From Phycisphaerae bacterium (GTDB lineage Bacteria > Planctomycetota > Phycisphaerae > Phycisphaerales > UBA1924): DNA of 35,045 nucleotides. The translations under genes and the position numbers were made by a program. Under the pieces are notes generated by a model, which saw nothing but the letters and a program-made list of their open reading frames with translations, made no database searches and had not been told where the DNA came from. How positions within the stretch are numbered: the stretch's first letter is position 1; the number at the start of each line of letters is the position of its first letter. Below are positions 1 through 7,881 of this stretch, in pieces. The stretch lies in the NCBI GenBank assembly GCA_016793805.1, contig JAEUIZ010000008.1:1-35045 (forward strand), given 5' to 3'.

Positions 1-93
1 CCCCGGGGGGGGTCGCGTTGGCCCCCTACGCGGCCCCCCGGCGGCCGGGGGGGGGGCGGCGCTGCCCCCCCCCCCCCCGGGGGGGTATGGGGG
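1..93. repeat. Low-complexity G/C homopolymer tract at the window edge
   Basis: The first ~90 bases are almost only runs of C and G, including a 16-base C run near 65-78. No coding frame continues convincingly into the tract. It may be a true G-rich intergenic element able to form quadruplexes, or an assembly artefact at a contig end; the sequence cannot distinguish these. Confidence 0.6.
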
Positions 94-147
94 GTGCGCG
101 CGCGCACGAGCGAAACCGGCGGCGATGGGCCAGGGGGTGGCGATCGG

Positions 148-1764
148 TCACGAAGCCTCCCCGCCGGCAGGCTGAGGCGCGAGGGCGTACATGACGCGGT
201 GGGCACGCCCAACGCGCCAGCGGTGGATGAGGCCGCGCGACTCGGCAATGTCGATGAGGTCGGCCACGCGACGCCAGGACAGCCCATCGCCGGCGGCGAC
301 TGCCCTGATCTCGGGCTTGCTCCTCGGCTCGGTCGCCACGAAGGCCTGGGCGAACCGCTCCGGTGACCATCTCCCGGCGGCAGACGCCCCCTCGGGCGCG
401 CCCCGGGAGCGCCGTCGCGACCCCTCGCCCTTGAGGTGCGCGGGATCGAGGTCGTCGGCCACGTCCCACACCGGGAAGTCCCATCGCAGGCAGACGGGGT
501 CGATGGGCGGCCACGAGCGGACCGCCGCGCCGAGCACGACCACGCCGTCCTCCTCGTGCTGCCGCATGACCAGGTGCGTGTCGGTGGCCCGGCTCTGGCT
601 GCCGGCGCCGGCCCCGACATCGGTCACGGCCTTAGCCGACTGGCTGCCCTTGGTGGAGTGGTGGATCAGCACGAACGAGCAGCGCAGGTCCGAGGCGTAG
701 CGGTCGATGTGGTTGTAGAGCATCGCCATGTCGGCGTTGGCGTTCTCGTCCATGCCCGCCGGCAGGAAGCGGTAGAAGGCGTCGAGCACGATGAGGCGGA
801 ACCGCCCGGGCGTAAGGGCGCGGAAGTACGGGCCGAGGGTGACGATGTCCTGGAGGCAGCCGCGCATGTTGCGGACGCACAGGCGGTCGCCGAACTCGTC
901 GAGGTCCACACCGCGGGCCTTGGCGACCTTGGGAATGCGGTTGGCCGAGGTCTCGCCGTGCAGTTCGTTGTCGAGGATCAGCACGTCGCCGGCCTCAGTC
1001 GGGAAGCGGCCCAACCAGGGGCGGCCGGTGGCGACCGCGATGGCCAAGTCCGTCACGAGCCAGGACTTGCCGGTCTTGGGCGGGGCGATCAGGTTCATCG
1101 TCTCGCCCTGCCGCAGGAGTCGCTCGATGACCGGCGGGCGCAGCGCGGGGCAGGCGGCGAGCAGTTGCCGCGCGGTGAGGAACGGAGGGTCCTCGACGGT
1201 CTGTGTCATCGGCACTGGCTCCGCCGCCGGCGCGGCCCTGATGTCATCGAGCACGGGCGGGCACCGCAGAGCGGTGGCCGAGGACGCTGCCCAGGCGTTG
1301 ACCTCGGCGAGCCATGCGGGCAGCAGCGAGGCGATCTGGTGGTCGGCCAGGCCTCGGGCACAGAGCCGTTCCCACGCATCGACGGTCGTCGCGAGCGCCT
1401 GGTGCCTGCCGCGCGCGGCGGCCGCGGCGACGGCGTGCCCGAGGCGGTACACCACCTGCTCGCCGTGCAGGCGTGCTCGCTCTTCGGGGTCCGTCACGCC
1501 GAAGTAGTCTGCGGATGGCACGAGCGCCCTGGCGCAGTCGTTCTCCCGGCACCGTGCTTCCCAGGCCTGCTCTGTGGCGGCGGCGTCGGGCTCGGCCCAG
1601 GCGGTCGCCAGTCGGGCCGCTTCCACGAACGCCCGGCGGTACGCCGCCTCGACCTCGGCGGGATCGCTGCCATCGATGCGGGTCGGGTGCGGGCCGTCGT
1701 CGTACCAGCGGGCGTACCGCTGGCCGGCCACCTCGATGATCCCGGACTCGCGGATGCTAGACAT
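148..1764 (-). CDS. RepA/AAA_25-like replicative ATPase (phage or plasmid type)
   Basis: This 538-residue protein looks like a RecA-fold NTPase of the RepA/AAA_25 group, which act as hexameric helicases or replication ATPases in phages and plasmids. Visible motifs are a Walker A APPKTGKS at residues 227-234, a Walker B-like LIVLDAF at 324-330, and a following LIHHSTKGSQS segment at 366-376 typical of these proteins (HH-S/T-K). The first ~190 residues are an alpha-helical region without a recognised domain. The last ~90 residues read like a winged-helix segment. The start is the ATG whose first bases lie 4 nt past the stop of the small gene upstream at 1768, so the two are probably cotranslated. 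The gene is downstream of the capsid gene but separated from it by a terminator-like hairpin. The fold assignment is fairly secure; the exact role (helicase or loader) is inferred. Confidence 0.75.
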   Translation of the reverse strand: MSSIRESGIIEVAGQRYARWYDDGPHPTRIDGSDPAEVEAAYRRAFVEAARLATAWAEPDAAATEQAWEARCRENDCARALVPSADYFGVTDPEERARLHGEQVVYRLGHAVAAAAARGRHQALATTVDAWERLCARGLADHQIASLLPAWLAEVNAWAASSATALRCPPVLDDIRAAPAAEPVPMTQTVEDPPFLTARQLLAACPALRPPVIERLLRQGETMNLIAPPKTGKSWLVTDLAIAVATGRPWLGRFPTEAGDVLILDNELHGETSANRIPKVAKARGVDLDEFGDRLCVRNMRGCLQDIVTLGPYFRALTPGRFRLIVLDAFYRFLPAGMDENANADMAMLYNHIDRYASDLRCSFVLIHHSTKGSQSAKAVTDVGAGAGSQSRATDTHLVMRQHEEDGVVVLGAAVRSWPPIDPVCLRWDFPVWDVADDLDPAHLKGEGSRRRSRGAPEGASAAGRWSPERFAQAFVATEPRSKPEIRAVAAGDGLSWRRVADLIDIAESRGLIHRWRVGRAHRVMYALAPQPAGGEAS

Positions 1765-1767
1765 GGC

Positions 1768-1944
1768 TCACTTCTTCTCACGCTCGGCGCGCTCGCGCTC
1801 CCACTCCGACAGCAGCCAGGCCGCCAGCCGATCGCTGCGTACACGCCAGCGCTCGTCCGATGCCTGAGAGCGAGCCCCGCGAACGATGCGCAGGGCCAGG
1901 CCGGCGGCGGTTTCCCTCTTGTCCTGCTCGCATTGCGGCGTCAT
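1768..1944 (-). CDS. Small basic protein of unknown function, upstream of the ATPase
   Basis: A 58-residue frame rich in Arg, Ala and Glu ends in a charged helix (ERERAEREKK). No family is recognised. I chose the internal ATG at 1942-1944 because the frame upstream of it reads as proline/arginine-rich low complexity. No clear ribosome binding site is visible in front. The stop lies just 3 nt before the ATG of the downstream ATPase, which supports a real coupled gene. It may be a short DNA-binding or regulatory protein of the element, but that is inference. Confidence 0.45.
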   Translation of the reverse strand: MTPQCEQDKRETAAGLALRIVRGARSQASDERWRVRSDRLAAWLLSEWERERAEREKK

Positions 1945-1999
1945 GCCTGCGCACCCATCGCGCCGCCGCAATCCGTGCGGCGTGCGCCATTCGATGTTG

Positions 2000-2038
2000 G
2001 AGGGAGAAAGGCCGGGGGCGCACGGGCCGCCCCCGGCC
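2000..2038 (-). terminator. Intrinsic terminator-like hairpin after the capsid gene
   Basis: Read on the minus strand, a perfect 10-bp G/C stem (arms at 2029-2038 and 2010-2019) with a 9-nt loop is followed by a pyrimidine stretch beginning CTTTCTCCCT. It lies 17 bp past the capsid gene stop. The U-tract is weak, so partial read-through into the small gene and ATPase is possible. Confidence 0.6.
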
Positions 2039-2054
2039 GACTCAAGAGGTCCGA

Positions 2055-3926
2055 CTACGCCTCGCCCTTGCTCCGCACCGCCGCCCGCGGGTCGCACAGG
2101 GCCGCGCCGAAGTCGAAGTACACTCGCCACGAGACCGCCAGCCGGTTCACCGTCTGGTCGAGACCGAAGAACTCGACCGTCGGCGTCTGCTGGCCGTTGA
2201 GGAACCCAATGATCAGCGGGCTGGCCGCCGGCGCGGCGAACAGGTACCAGTGCTTCGTCGAGGCCTTCGCCCCGTACTTCTTCGTGTTGCTCAGGCGCGG
2301 CTCGACCTCGAGGCTCACCGCCTTGCGCAGGCTGTTGCCCGTCGGCTGCCCGGGCTGCGTGGTGATGTACTCCGATTCGAGCACCGCCCGGCCGACCGTC
2401 TGCAACTCGGGCGGCACCACCAGCACCGCGGGCCGGATGTCCAGGTCGTTCCCCTCGGCGTCGCGCTGCGTCACCATCGCCGCGATGGCCCGCCCGAGCG
2501 AGTCGGTGCTCAGGTTGGTGTCCGCGCCGGAGAGCAGGTTGCCGTTGCCCGCGGCGAAGAAGTTGCCCGCGTTGGCCAGGAGCGTGTCGTAGACCAGGTC
2601 CGACAACTTCCGCATCGCGGCCTGGCCCATCACGCGGGCGACCGAGTCGAAGAGCGACAGGTCGTCGTTGATGAGGTCGCGGCGGTCGATGGAGAACATC
2701 TTGCCGTACGTGTCCACCTTGTACTGCGTCGTGGCCTCCTCGGCCCCGCCATGCTTCAGCTCGCCGCCGGGAGCGACCTGCTGCAGCGCGCCTGTGAAAC
2801 TCGGCCGAATCGCCGTGGCCGTCTTGAAGTCCGGCACCGACCGCACGCCAGCGAACGACCGCCAGGTCGCCGGGCTGTCGCGGTAGCCGTCGAGCAGCAC
2901 CTTGTTGACCGCGCTGCCAAGGGCCTCGGTGAGCGTGTGGGTCGTGAGCGAAGCCCGCACCATCCCTTCGCGGTCGGTCGGCGCCACGATCCCCTCGTAG
3001 TGCAGAGCCGCGCGGCAGAGGTCCAGCGTGTGAGCGATGCGCAGGTCCTCGGCTGCCTCCATGCAGGCCGGGCCGAGGTCCTTCTCGGCCAGGGCGGCGA
3101 AGCCGGCGCGCTTGAGGATCGCGGCCTCGATGACCCGGGCGCGCGGGATGCTCGTGCGGTCGCCCATGACGACCGAGACCTTTGGCCGCGACGCCCGCAC
3201 GATCTCGAGCAGGCCGGCGCGGAGTTCATCGACGGTCATCTCGCCGGCGATGGCCTTGGCCTTCATGTCGTCTACGCGCTTCTGCGCCGGCCCCCAGTCC
3301 TGCTCGCCGATGGGGCGGCAGGTGGTCTCGATCTGCTTCAGGCGATCGCGCTCGTCGGCGCGGATCTGGTCTTCGTTGGCGATGTCTGCCATGTTCGTCC
3401 GTCCTTGGCGTGAGGCCGCGATGGCCACCGACGTCTCGGTGTCGGCTCCCAGCGGCGTGATGCTGACTTCCCGCAGCCGCCCCTTGCGCACGAGCGTGAA
3501 TCCGCCCGGCGACGACAGCGACCGCCCATTGACCTCGACCGACTGGTTCGGCTTCACCCGCTCGTGCTCGGTGGGCGCGACGCCGACCGACGCCTGGAAC
3601 TGGAAGCCGCCCCTGGCCATCTCCACGACGTGCCGCGCCGGCTCGCCCGCGCCGCTGACGACGCCGTAGACGACCAGCCGGCCCCCGGCAACCTCGGGCT
3701 GCCCGTGGCCCACCACGCTGCCGACCGTGGCGTCGTGGTCGGCCAGGAGGGGTACCTGGCCGCCCGCCTCGAGGCCGGCCAGGTCGATGGCGGTGTCGCC
3801 CCAGCCGGGCACCCGCATGATGCGGCCCGTGTAGGCGACGACGCTGATCTTGGGGCGGGCATCCTTGCCCGCAGCCTTGATCTCGACCTCCGCGGCCGAC
3901 AGGATCATGTCGTTGGCCATGCTCAT
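2055..3926 (-). CDS. Prohead protease-major capsid protein fusion
   Basis: One 623-residue chain joins two phage head functions. Residues ~1-175 resemble a herpesvirus/HK97-type (S78) prohead protease: His64 in LLADHDATVGS and Ser113 in FQASVG are the likely catalytic pair. A charged linker (~180-260) looks like a scaffold or delta domain. Residues ~290-620 look like a major head protein of the HK97/Mu gpT-like class, ending in VYFDFGAALCDPRAA. In many tailed phages protease and capsid are separate adjacent genes; fused forms are known in some phages. An in-frame ATG at residue 179 (CAT at 3390-3392) has an AAGGA-like sequence before it and could yield a capsid chain without the protease (inference). 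The start overlaps the stop of the preceding gene by 4 nt (ATGA). It marks the left arm as phage-derived. Confidence 0.8.
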   Translation of the reverse strand: MSMANDMILSAAEVEIKAAGKDARPKISVVAYTGRIMRVPGWGDTAIDLAGLEAGGQVPLLADHDATVGSVVGHGQPEVAGGRLVVYGVVSGAGEPARHVVEMARGGFQFQASVGVAPTEHERVKPNQSVEVNGRSLSSPGGFTLVRKGRLREVSITPLGADTETSVAIAASRQGRTNMADIANEDQIRADERDRLKQIETTCRPIGEQDWGPAQKRVDDMKAKAIAGEMTVDELRAGLLEIVRASRPKVSVVMGDRTSIPRARVIEAAILKRAGFAALAEKDLGPACMEAAEDLRIAHTLDLCRAALHYEGIVAPTDREGMVRASLTTHTLTEALGSAVNKVLLDGYRDSPATWRSFAGVRSVPDFKTATAIRPSFTGALQQVAPGGELKHGGAEEATTQYKVDTYGKMFSIDRRDLINDDLSLFDSVARVMGQAAMRKLSDLVYDTLLANAGNFFAAGNGNLLSGADTNLSTDSLGRAIAAMVTQRDAEGNDLDIRPAVLVVPPELQTVGRAVLESEYITTQPGQPTGNSLRKAVSLEVEPRLSNTKKYGAKASTKHWYLFAAPAASPLIIGFLNGQQTPTVEFFGLDQTVNRLAVSWRVYFDFGAALCDPRAAVRSKGEA

Positions 3927-4468
3927 CGCGTCACCCCCAGCGTCGGGATGTACTCGCGGGTGAGCGCGACCGCCTTGGCGATCGCTGCGTCATCCCACTC
4001 GAGCGGATCGGGCATCAGGCGGTTGCAGGCGTCAGCCACGTCGGGGATCGTGCCGCCCGCGACGTCGGCGACGCGCTGCATGACGGCCAGTCGCTTGGCC
4101 TGCACCTGCTTCCGGATGGCCGCGTGCTCGGCGTAGGACAAGCCCTGCTCGCGGCGCCAGTGCGCGTCGTAGGTGAGCTTGTTGGCCTGGTCCAGATCCT
4201 CCGCGACCTCGTCGATCTCGTTGGGATACCAAACGTAGGACCGACCGACCTGCCGCGCGCCGCAGGCGGCTCGGCGGTTCAGTTGCTCCGGGTCGATGCG
4301 CAAGCCGCGACGCTTCAGTTCTTCGACGGCCTGCTCGGTCGTGGCCGGGTAGCGCCGCTGCATGGCGCGGGCCACGGCCTCGGGGTCGTTCGGGTACGCC
4401 TCCTCGAACCGCTCGCGGCAGTGGGCGTCGTACTCCGCGCGGGACATCAAGTACCTCGACAATGGCAT
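3923..4468 (-). CDS. Phage protein of unknown function, first gene of the capsid operon
   Basis: A 181-residue soluble, helical, charged protein without recognised domains. The start is well supported by GGAGGT 6 nt before the ATG. Its stop overlaps the ATG of the protease-capsid fusion by 4 nt, so the two are translationally coupled. Position directly ahead of the protease/capsid gene would suit a portal-proximal or head morphogenesis role, but it is far too small for a portal. No Walker or HTH motif was seen. Function is left open. Confidence 0.7.
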   Translation of the reverse strand: MPLSRYLMSRAEYDAHCRERFEEAYPNDPEAVARAMQRRYPATTEQAVEELKRRGLRIDPEQLNRRAACGARQVGRSYVWYPNEIDEVAEDLDQANKLTYDAHWRREQGLSYAEHAAIRKQVQAKRLAVMQRVADVAGGTIPDVADACNRLMPDPLEWDDAAIAKAVALTREYIPTLGVTR

Positions 4469-5288
4469 GGGGATACCTCCGGCCCGGTGCCCGGGCGCTG
4501 CGTCTGTCCGGCCGCGACGCCGCGCGGCGTCACGGATGTGGCTGGTTGGCTGGATCGATCGGCTGGTTCAGTGGTTGGTGCTGCGGGCCACCGTCAGTGA
4601 CCATCTACGCAGTACCGACACGACGTGGGGGGCGTGGTGCAGATTCGATTCGGTTGGTGCATCGTCATCCTCGTACCCCCTATATCTGCACGACCCCGTC
4701 ACACCGTCGCGCGGAATCGCGGGCTGTCTCCACCCTTCTCCTAAGCCGGCGGCGACCAGGTTGTCGCCCGAATTCCCACAGCATGGCCCCTCGTACCCCT
4801 CGTCTCCGATTGCTCGGCTGTCGCGCCATTCCGACGACTCCCTGCTCCTGTCCCATCAGTACCGACACGAGACCCGCGAGCCCCTACTGGATACCTACGC
4901 AATCGAGTCCCGATGTCGCGCGCCATTCTCCTGCTCCGGGGCCCATTTGGCCACCCCGCCCGGGTCCAGTCCCCGGAGCCCCATGCCCCTCCCCTATGGC
5001 TATCTATGCGGCCGCGGGCGCGGATGCGCGGGGATTCCGGGCAATTCGCCCTCTACCCAGTCATCTCACCCGTGGCGGGACGAGTTCACGACACGACCGC
5101 GGCAATCATCGATCAGGTGCCGTTTTGGCAGCCGGAGGGTCAACCGCTCAGAGGCTTGGCGGGTCGTTCCGGCGGCCCGCACCTGAACAGGAGCGCCGCG
5201 ATACCGTGTTCGGGCGGCGCGCTTGGCACGCCGGGTGCCGGGAATCGCCCCATCTGCACTGATCGTGCAGGCACGTGGAGTACGCCGC
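4469..5288. other. Gene-free divergence region with degenerate C-rich repeats
   Basis: About 820 bp separate the leftward phage operon from the rightward cargo. Open frames here have low-complexity Arg/Pro/Ser composition and no convincing start, so I regard it as non-coding. A 14-bp direct repeat CAGTACCGACACGA occurs at 4610-4623 and 4857-4870. A loose repeat of CCCCTA followed by TAYCTAYGC-like sequence recurs near 4676, 4796, 4881 and 4991, and a TGTCGCG..CCATTC motif occurs at 4819 and 4914. The leftward operon's promoter should be here, but I could not pick it out. Confidence 0.5.
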
Positions 5289-6689
5289 ATGGACGAGAAT
5301 CCGGACAGTTCCGCCGCTTCGAGCGCCCCTCCCACCGCCGACCCCGCACTGCTACCGGACCCGAAACCAGACGTCGCCGCCATCGCCGGCGCCCGATCAG
5401 AGGCAGAATCGCTTCTGGCCGTGATCAAGGGCCAGGGCGATGCCGCAACCACGAAGGGTAACGAGATCGAGCAGGTCCGGCTCAACGCCGAGAAGGCCAA
5501 GGGCGAGATCGACGCCCAGGTCGAGGCCATGAAGGGCACCATCGCGGCGTTCAACCAACAGGTCGAGGCCGCGAAGATGACGATCACGGAGTTGACGAGC
5601 CTCGCCCAGTCGCTCCAAGCCACCAGCACCCAGGCGAAGGACACGAGCACGCAGGCGACCGCATTGCTGGAGTCTCTCCGTGCGCTGGCAACCACGGCGA
5701 CGGACAGCGCGAGCCGGATCGAGGCTATCAAGACCGAAGCAATTCAGACCCAGGAGGTCATCAAGACCAAGAACGAGCACATCGAGGGCGGGAGAAAGCA
5801 CGTCGACGATGTGCGGAAGGAACTTGACGCAGCGCTGAACGAGGCTCGGCAGGCCGCCAATTCCGCTGAGGCTCAACACCAGGCGAGTAGGACCACGGCC
5901 CAGAATCTGTCCGACCTCTACGCCGCCGCGCAGACGACGAAGGCCAACGCGGACAGCACGGCGGAGGCGGTGAAGCAGCTCCGGCAGCAGTGCGAGGAGC
6001 ACGCGACGACTGCGAAGAACCTCGCCGACATCGCCCAGACGACCGAGCAGAAGGTCAAGGCGTACGAGGCACGACTCGCGGAACTGGACCAGGCAGCGGC
6101 CGATCGGCTCAAGACCATCGAGAATCTGCTTCCCGGGGCGGCAAGCGCCGGCCTGGCATCCGCGTTCAACCAGCGCCGCGGGTACTTCAAGTGGCCCCAA
6201 CGGGTATGGCAGGGCGTGTTCATCGCGAGCGTCCTGGGGCTCCTGGCCATCGCGGTCGTGCACGCGGGGCCGCAGGGCCTGGAGTTCGGCCTACTCCCCA
6301 AGGCCGACGCGACCCTGACGTGGGACCATCTGGGGCTTTCGCTTGTGTACCGGCTGCCGTTTGCGGTGCCTCTCATCTGGCTCGCGTTCCACTCCTCGCA
6401 CAAGGCCGCGCTCGCCCAGCGCGTCGAGGAGGACTACGGCTTCAAGGAAACCGTTTCCAGGTCGTTCGAGGGCTTCCGGCGCGAGATGGCAGAACTCGAG
6501 GGGAAGGTCCAGCCGCACACGCCACTGGGTCGACTCTGCACTGGCGTTCTCGGCGTCGTCACCGATCCGCCAGGCCGCATCTACGAGAAGCACCCGCTCA
6601 ACAAGACCCCGTTGAGCGCGCTCTCCGAATCAGCCGCGCCGATCGCTGAGGTGGCCGCCAAGGTCAGGCCGCCCATTGCAGGCGAGTAG
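5289..6689 (+). CDS. Coiled-coil protein with two membrane segments
   Basis: The 466-residue product has an N-terminal disordered Ser/Pro/Ala stretch, then a long coiled coil (~30-280) rich in Ala, Lys, Glu, Gln and Thr with few prolines. Two hydrophobic segments follow, VFIASVLGLLAIAVV (~310-325) and LPFAVPLIWLAF (~356-368). After them comes a cytoplasmic-type tail containing EEDYGFKETVSRSFEGF. Tails like this occur in poorly characterised membrane coiled-coil proteins, some near defence genes. The ATG at 5289 is chosen over a GTG at 5223 because GGAG precedes it at a normal distance and the upstream codons look random. The restriction endonuclease gene begins 127 bp downstream but seems to have its own promoter. 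A sensor or effector role in defence is only inference. Confidence 0.75.
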   Translation: MDENPDSSAASSAPPTADPALLPDPKPDVAAIAGARSEAESLLAVIKGQGDAATTKGNEIEQVRLNAEKAKGEIDAQVEAMKGTIAAFNQQVEAAKMTITELTSLAQSLQATSTQAKDTSTQATALLESLRALATTATDSASRIEAIKTEAIQTQEVIKTKNEHIEGGRKHVDDVRKELDAALNEARQAANSAEAQHQASRTTAQNLSDLYAAAQTTKANADSTAEAVKQLRQQCEEHATTAKNLADIAQTTEQKVKAYEARLAELDQAAADRLKTIENLLPGAASAGLASAFNQRRGYFKWPQRVWQGVFIASVLGLLAIAVVHAGPQGLEFGLLPKADATLTWDHLGLSLVYRLPFAVPLIWLAFHSSHKAALAQRVEEDYGFKETVSRSFEGFRREMAELEGKVQPHTPLGRLCTGVLGVVTDPPGRIYEKHPLNKTPLSALSESAAPIAEVAAKVRPPIAGE

Positions 6690-6804
6690 GCTTGCCGGGA
6701 AGGGGGCCATCGAACCGTGCGGGGCCTGGCCGGCGCGTTCGGTGGCCGCGGCGGCCGATGCCGACTCACGACGCGAAACACTGCACTCAACACTGTCCCC
6801 GTGG

Positions 6805-6810
6805 TAGGAT
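6805..6810 (+). promoter_or_regulatory. Extended -10 promoter of the restriction gene; leaderless
   Basis: TGGTAGGAT is an extended -10 element (TGnTAnnAT). Only six bases lie between it and the ATG at 6817, and no Shine-Dalgarno sequence is present. Transcription would start at or next to the ATG, giving a leaderless mRNA. The -35 region is poor. Confidence 0.5.
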
Positions 6811-6816
6811 CAGTGA

Positions 6817-7881
6817 ATGACCGGACCAGCAGTGAACCCTACCGACCGGCGCAAGGAGTTTGACGACTTCGTCTGGAACCACGCGTCGGACGCGTTCCAG
6901 GCCAAGTTCGACAAGTGCGCCGCCCTGACGGAACCAGAGGCGGCCGTGCTCATCAGCCTGCTGCGTGCCGAGAACCTCGATGACGCGAGTCGGCTGTCGA
7001 GCTCGATCCGTGCCGCCGTCAAAGCGGATGCGAGCGTGCTACGACGCCTGCTGCAGATCGTGGGCCTGACGCGCAACAAGATCATCCAGGACATCAAGGC
7101 GTTCGTCCGGGTCAACGGCCAGGAGGTATCACTGTCTTCGCCTGAGGCGATCTTCAACTCTGCCATTGGGTCGCAACTCGGCTCGGAGTACCTCGCCCAG
7201 CAGATCATCCGCGTCTTTGCCCACGCTAAGGGCCAAGTGACTCCAGGCATGCTCGAGACCCTCAACCAAGCAACATGGCCAGGCTACATCAGGCAGGAGC
7301 GCGCGAAGAGGATGGGGCATGAAGCGGAATATCGCTTGGCCTGTCTGCTCCGAGACTGCGGGCTGATGTTCTCGCCCGAGGAGAAAGCGGAGAACCCGCT
7401 CTGCAGCGACATCATCATCGACGGTATGTCCTACGACCTCGTCTCCCCGAGCGCTGCGGACGCAAGGCTCCGCATCGTCGCCACTGTCCACACGGCCAAC
7501 ATCGGCCAGTACGGCGAGTCCAAGGACGACCTTGAGATCCGGAAGGCCATCGCGGCGATGGAAGCGGCAGGCGACCGTAGTCAAGTCACACTCTTGGCAT
7601 TCATCGATGGCGTCGGGTTCGAATCAAACACGGCAGGCCTGACGGGGGTCCTCAGCAACGCCGACGAGTTCTGCCAGTTTCGAACGATCTGGAAGGCCGC
7701 CGTCATTGCTGCCTCAAAGGTCGGCAAGCGGCCTCAGGTGGCCATCCCGGCTACGCATCACGCGCGCTTCAAGGCATTCTGCGACCGATACGGCGCTTCG
7801 CTGGTAGACCGGGCAACGCTGGGCGACGCCCCGACCGGTTGGATTGAAGCCGGCGATGGCTTCATTCGGGTTCAGCGCTAA
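6817..7881 (+). CDS. Putative type II restriction endonuclease
   Basis: A 354-residue protein with no transmembrane or ATPase motif. The main argument for restriction function is context: it converges on, and overlaps by 20 bp, a DNA methyltransferase gene. The central part, residues ~195-235, contains SDIIIDGMSYDLVSP and then VHTANIGQYGESKDDLE, a block of conserved-looking acidic and polar residues like those around PD-(D/E)XK active sites. A textbook ExK pair is not obvious. The N-terminal ~150 residues are helical and may recognise DNA. The recognition sequence cannot be deduced. It could also be a nuclease of another family, or a protein unrelated to cleavage; homology searching would settle this. 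Confidence 0.6.
   Translation: MTGPAVNPTDRRKEFDDFVWNHASDAFQAKFDKCAALTEPEAAVLISLLRAENLDDASRLSSSIRAAVKADASVLRRLLQIVGLTRNKIIQDIKAFVRVNGQEVSLSSPEAIFNSAIGSQLGSEYLAQQIIRVFAHAKGQVTPGMLETLNQATWPGYIRQERAKRMGHEAEYRLACLLRDCGLMFSPEEKAENPLCSDIIIDGMSYDLVSPSAADARLRIVATVHTANIGQYGESKDDLEIRKAIAAMEAAGDRSQVTLLAFIDGVGFESNTAGLTGVLSNADEFCQFRTIWKAAVIAASKVGKRPQVAIPATHHARFKAFCDRYGASLVDRATLGDAPTGWIEAGDGFIRVQR

Noticed and set aside
1..93. Possible G-quadruplex or replication element in the homopolymer tract
   Set aside because: Homopolymer runs at a contig edge are often assembly or sequencing errors, so no function is claimed.
436..2592. Long plus-strand open frame antisense to the ATPase and capsid genes
   Set aside because: Its product is Arg/Gly/Ala/Val-rich without domains, and the minus-strand genes have clear motifs; it is a by-product of high GC.
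4610..5010. CRISPR array in the repeat-bearing gap
   Set aside because: Repeats are neither regular in length nor identical, spacing varies from ~85 to 120 bp, and no cas genes are in the window.
4462..5262. Overlapping plus-strand open frames in the 4.5-5.3 kb gap
   Set aside because: Several frames are open at once with random-looking Arg/Ser/Pro content; none has a supported start or a domain.
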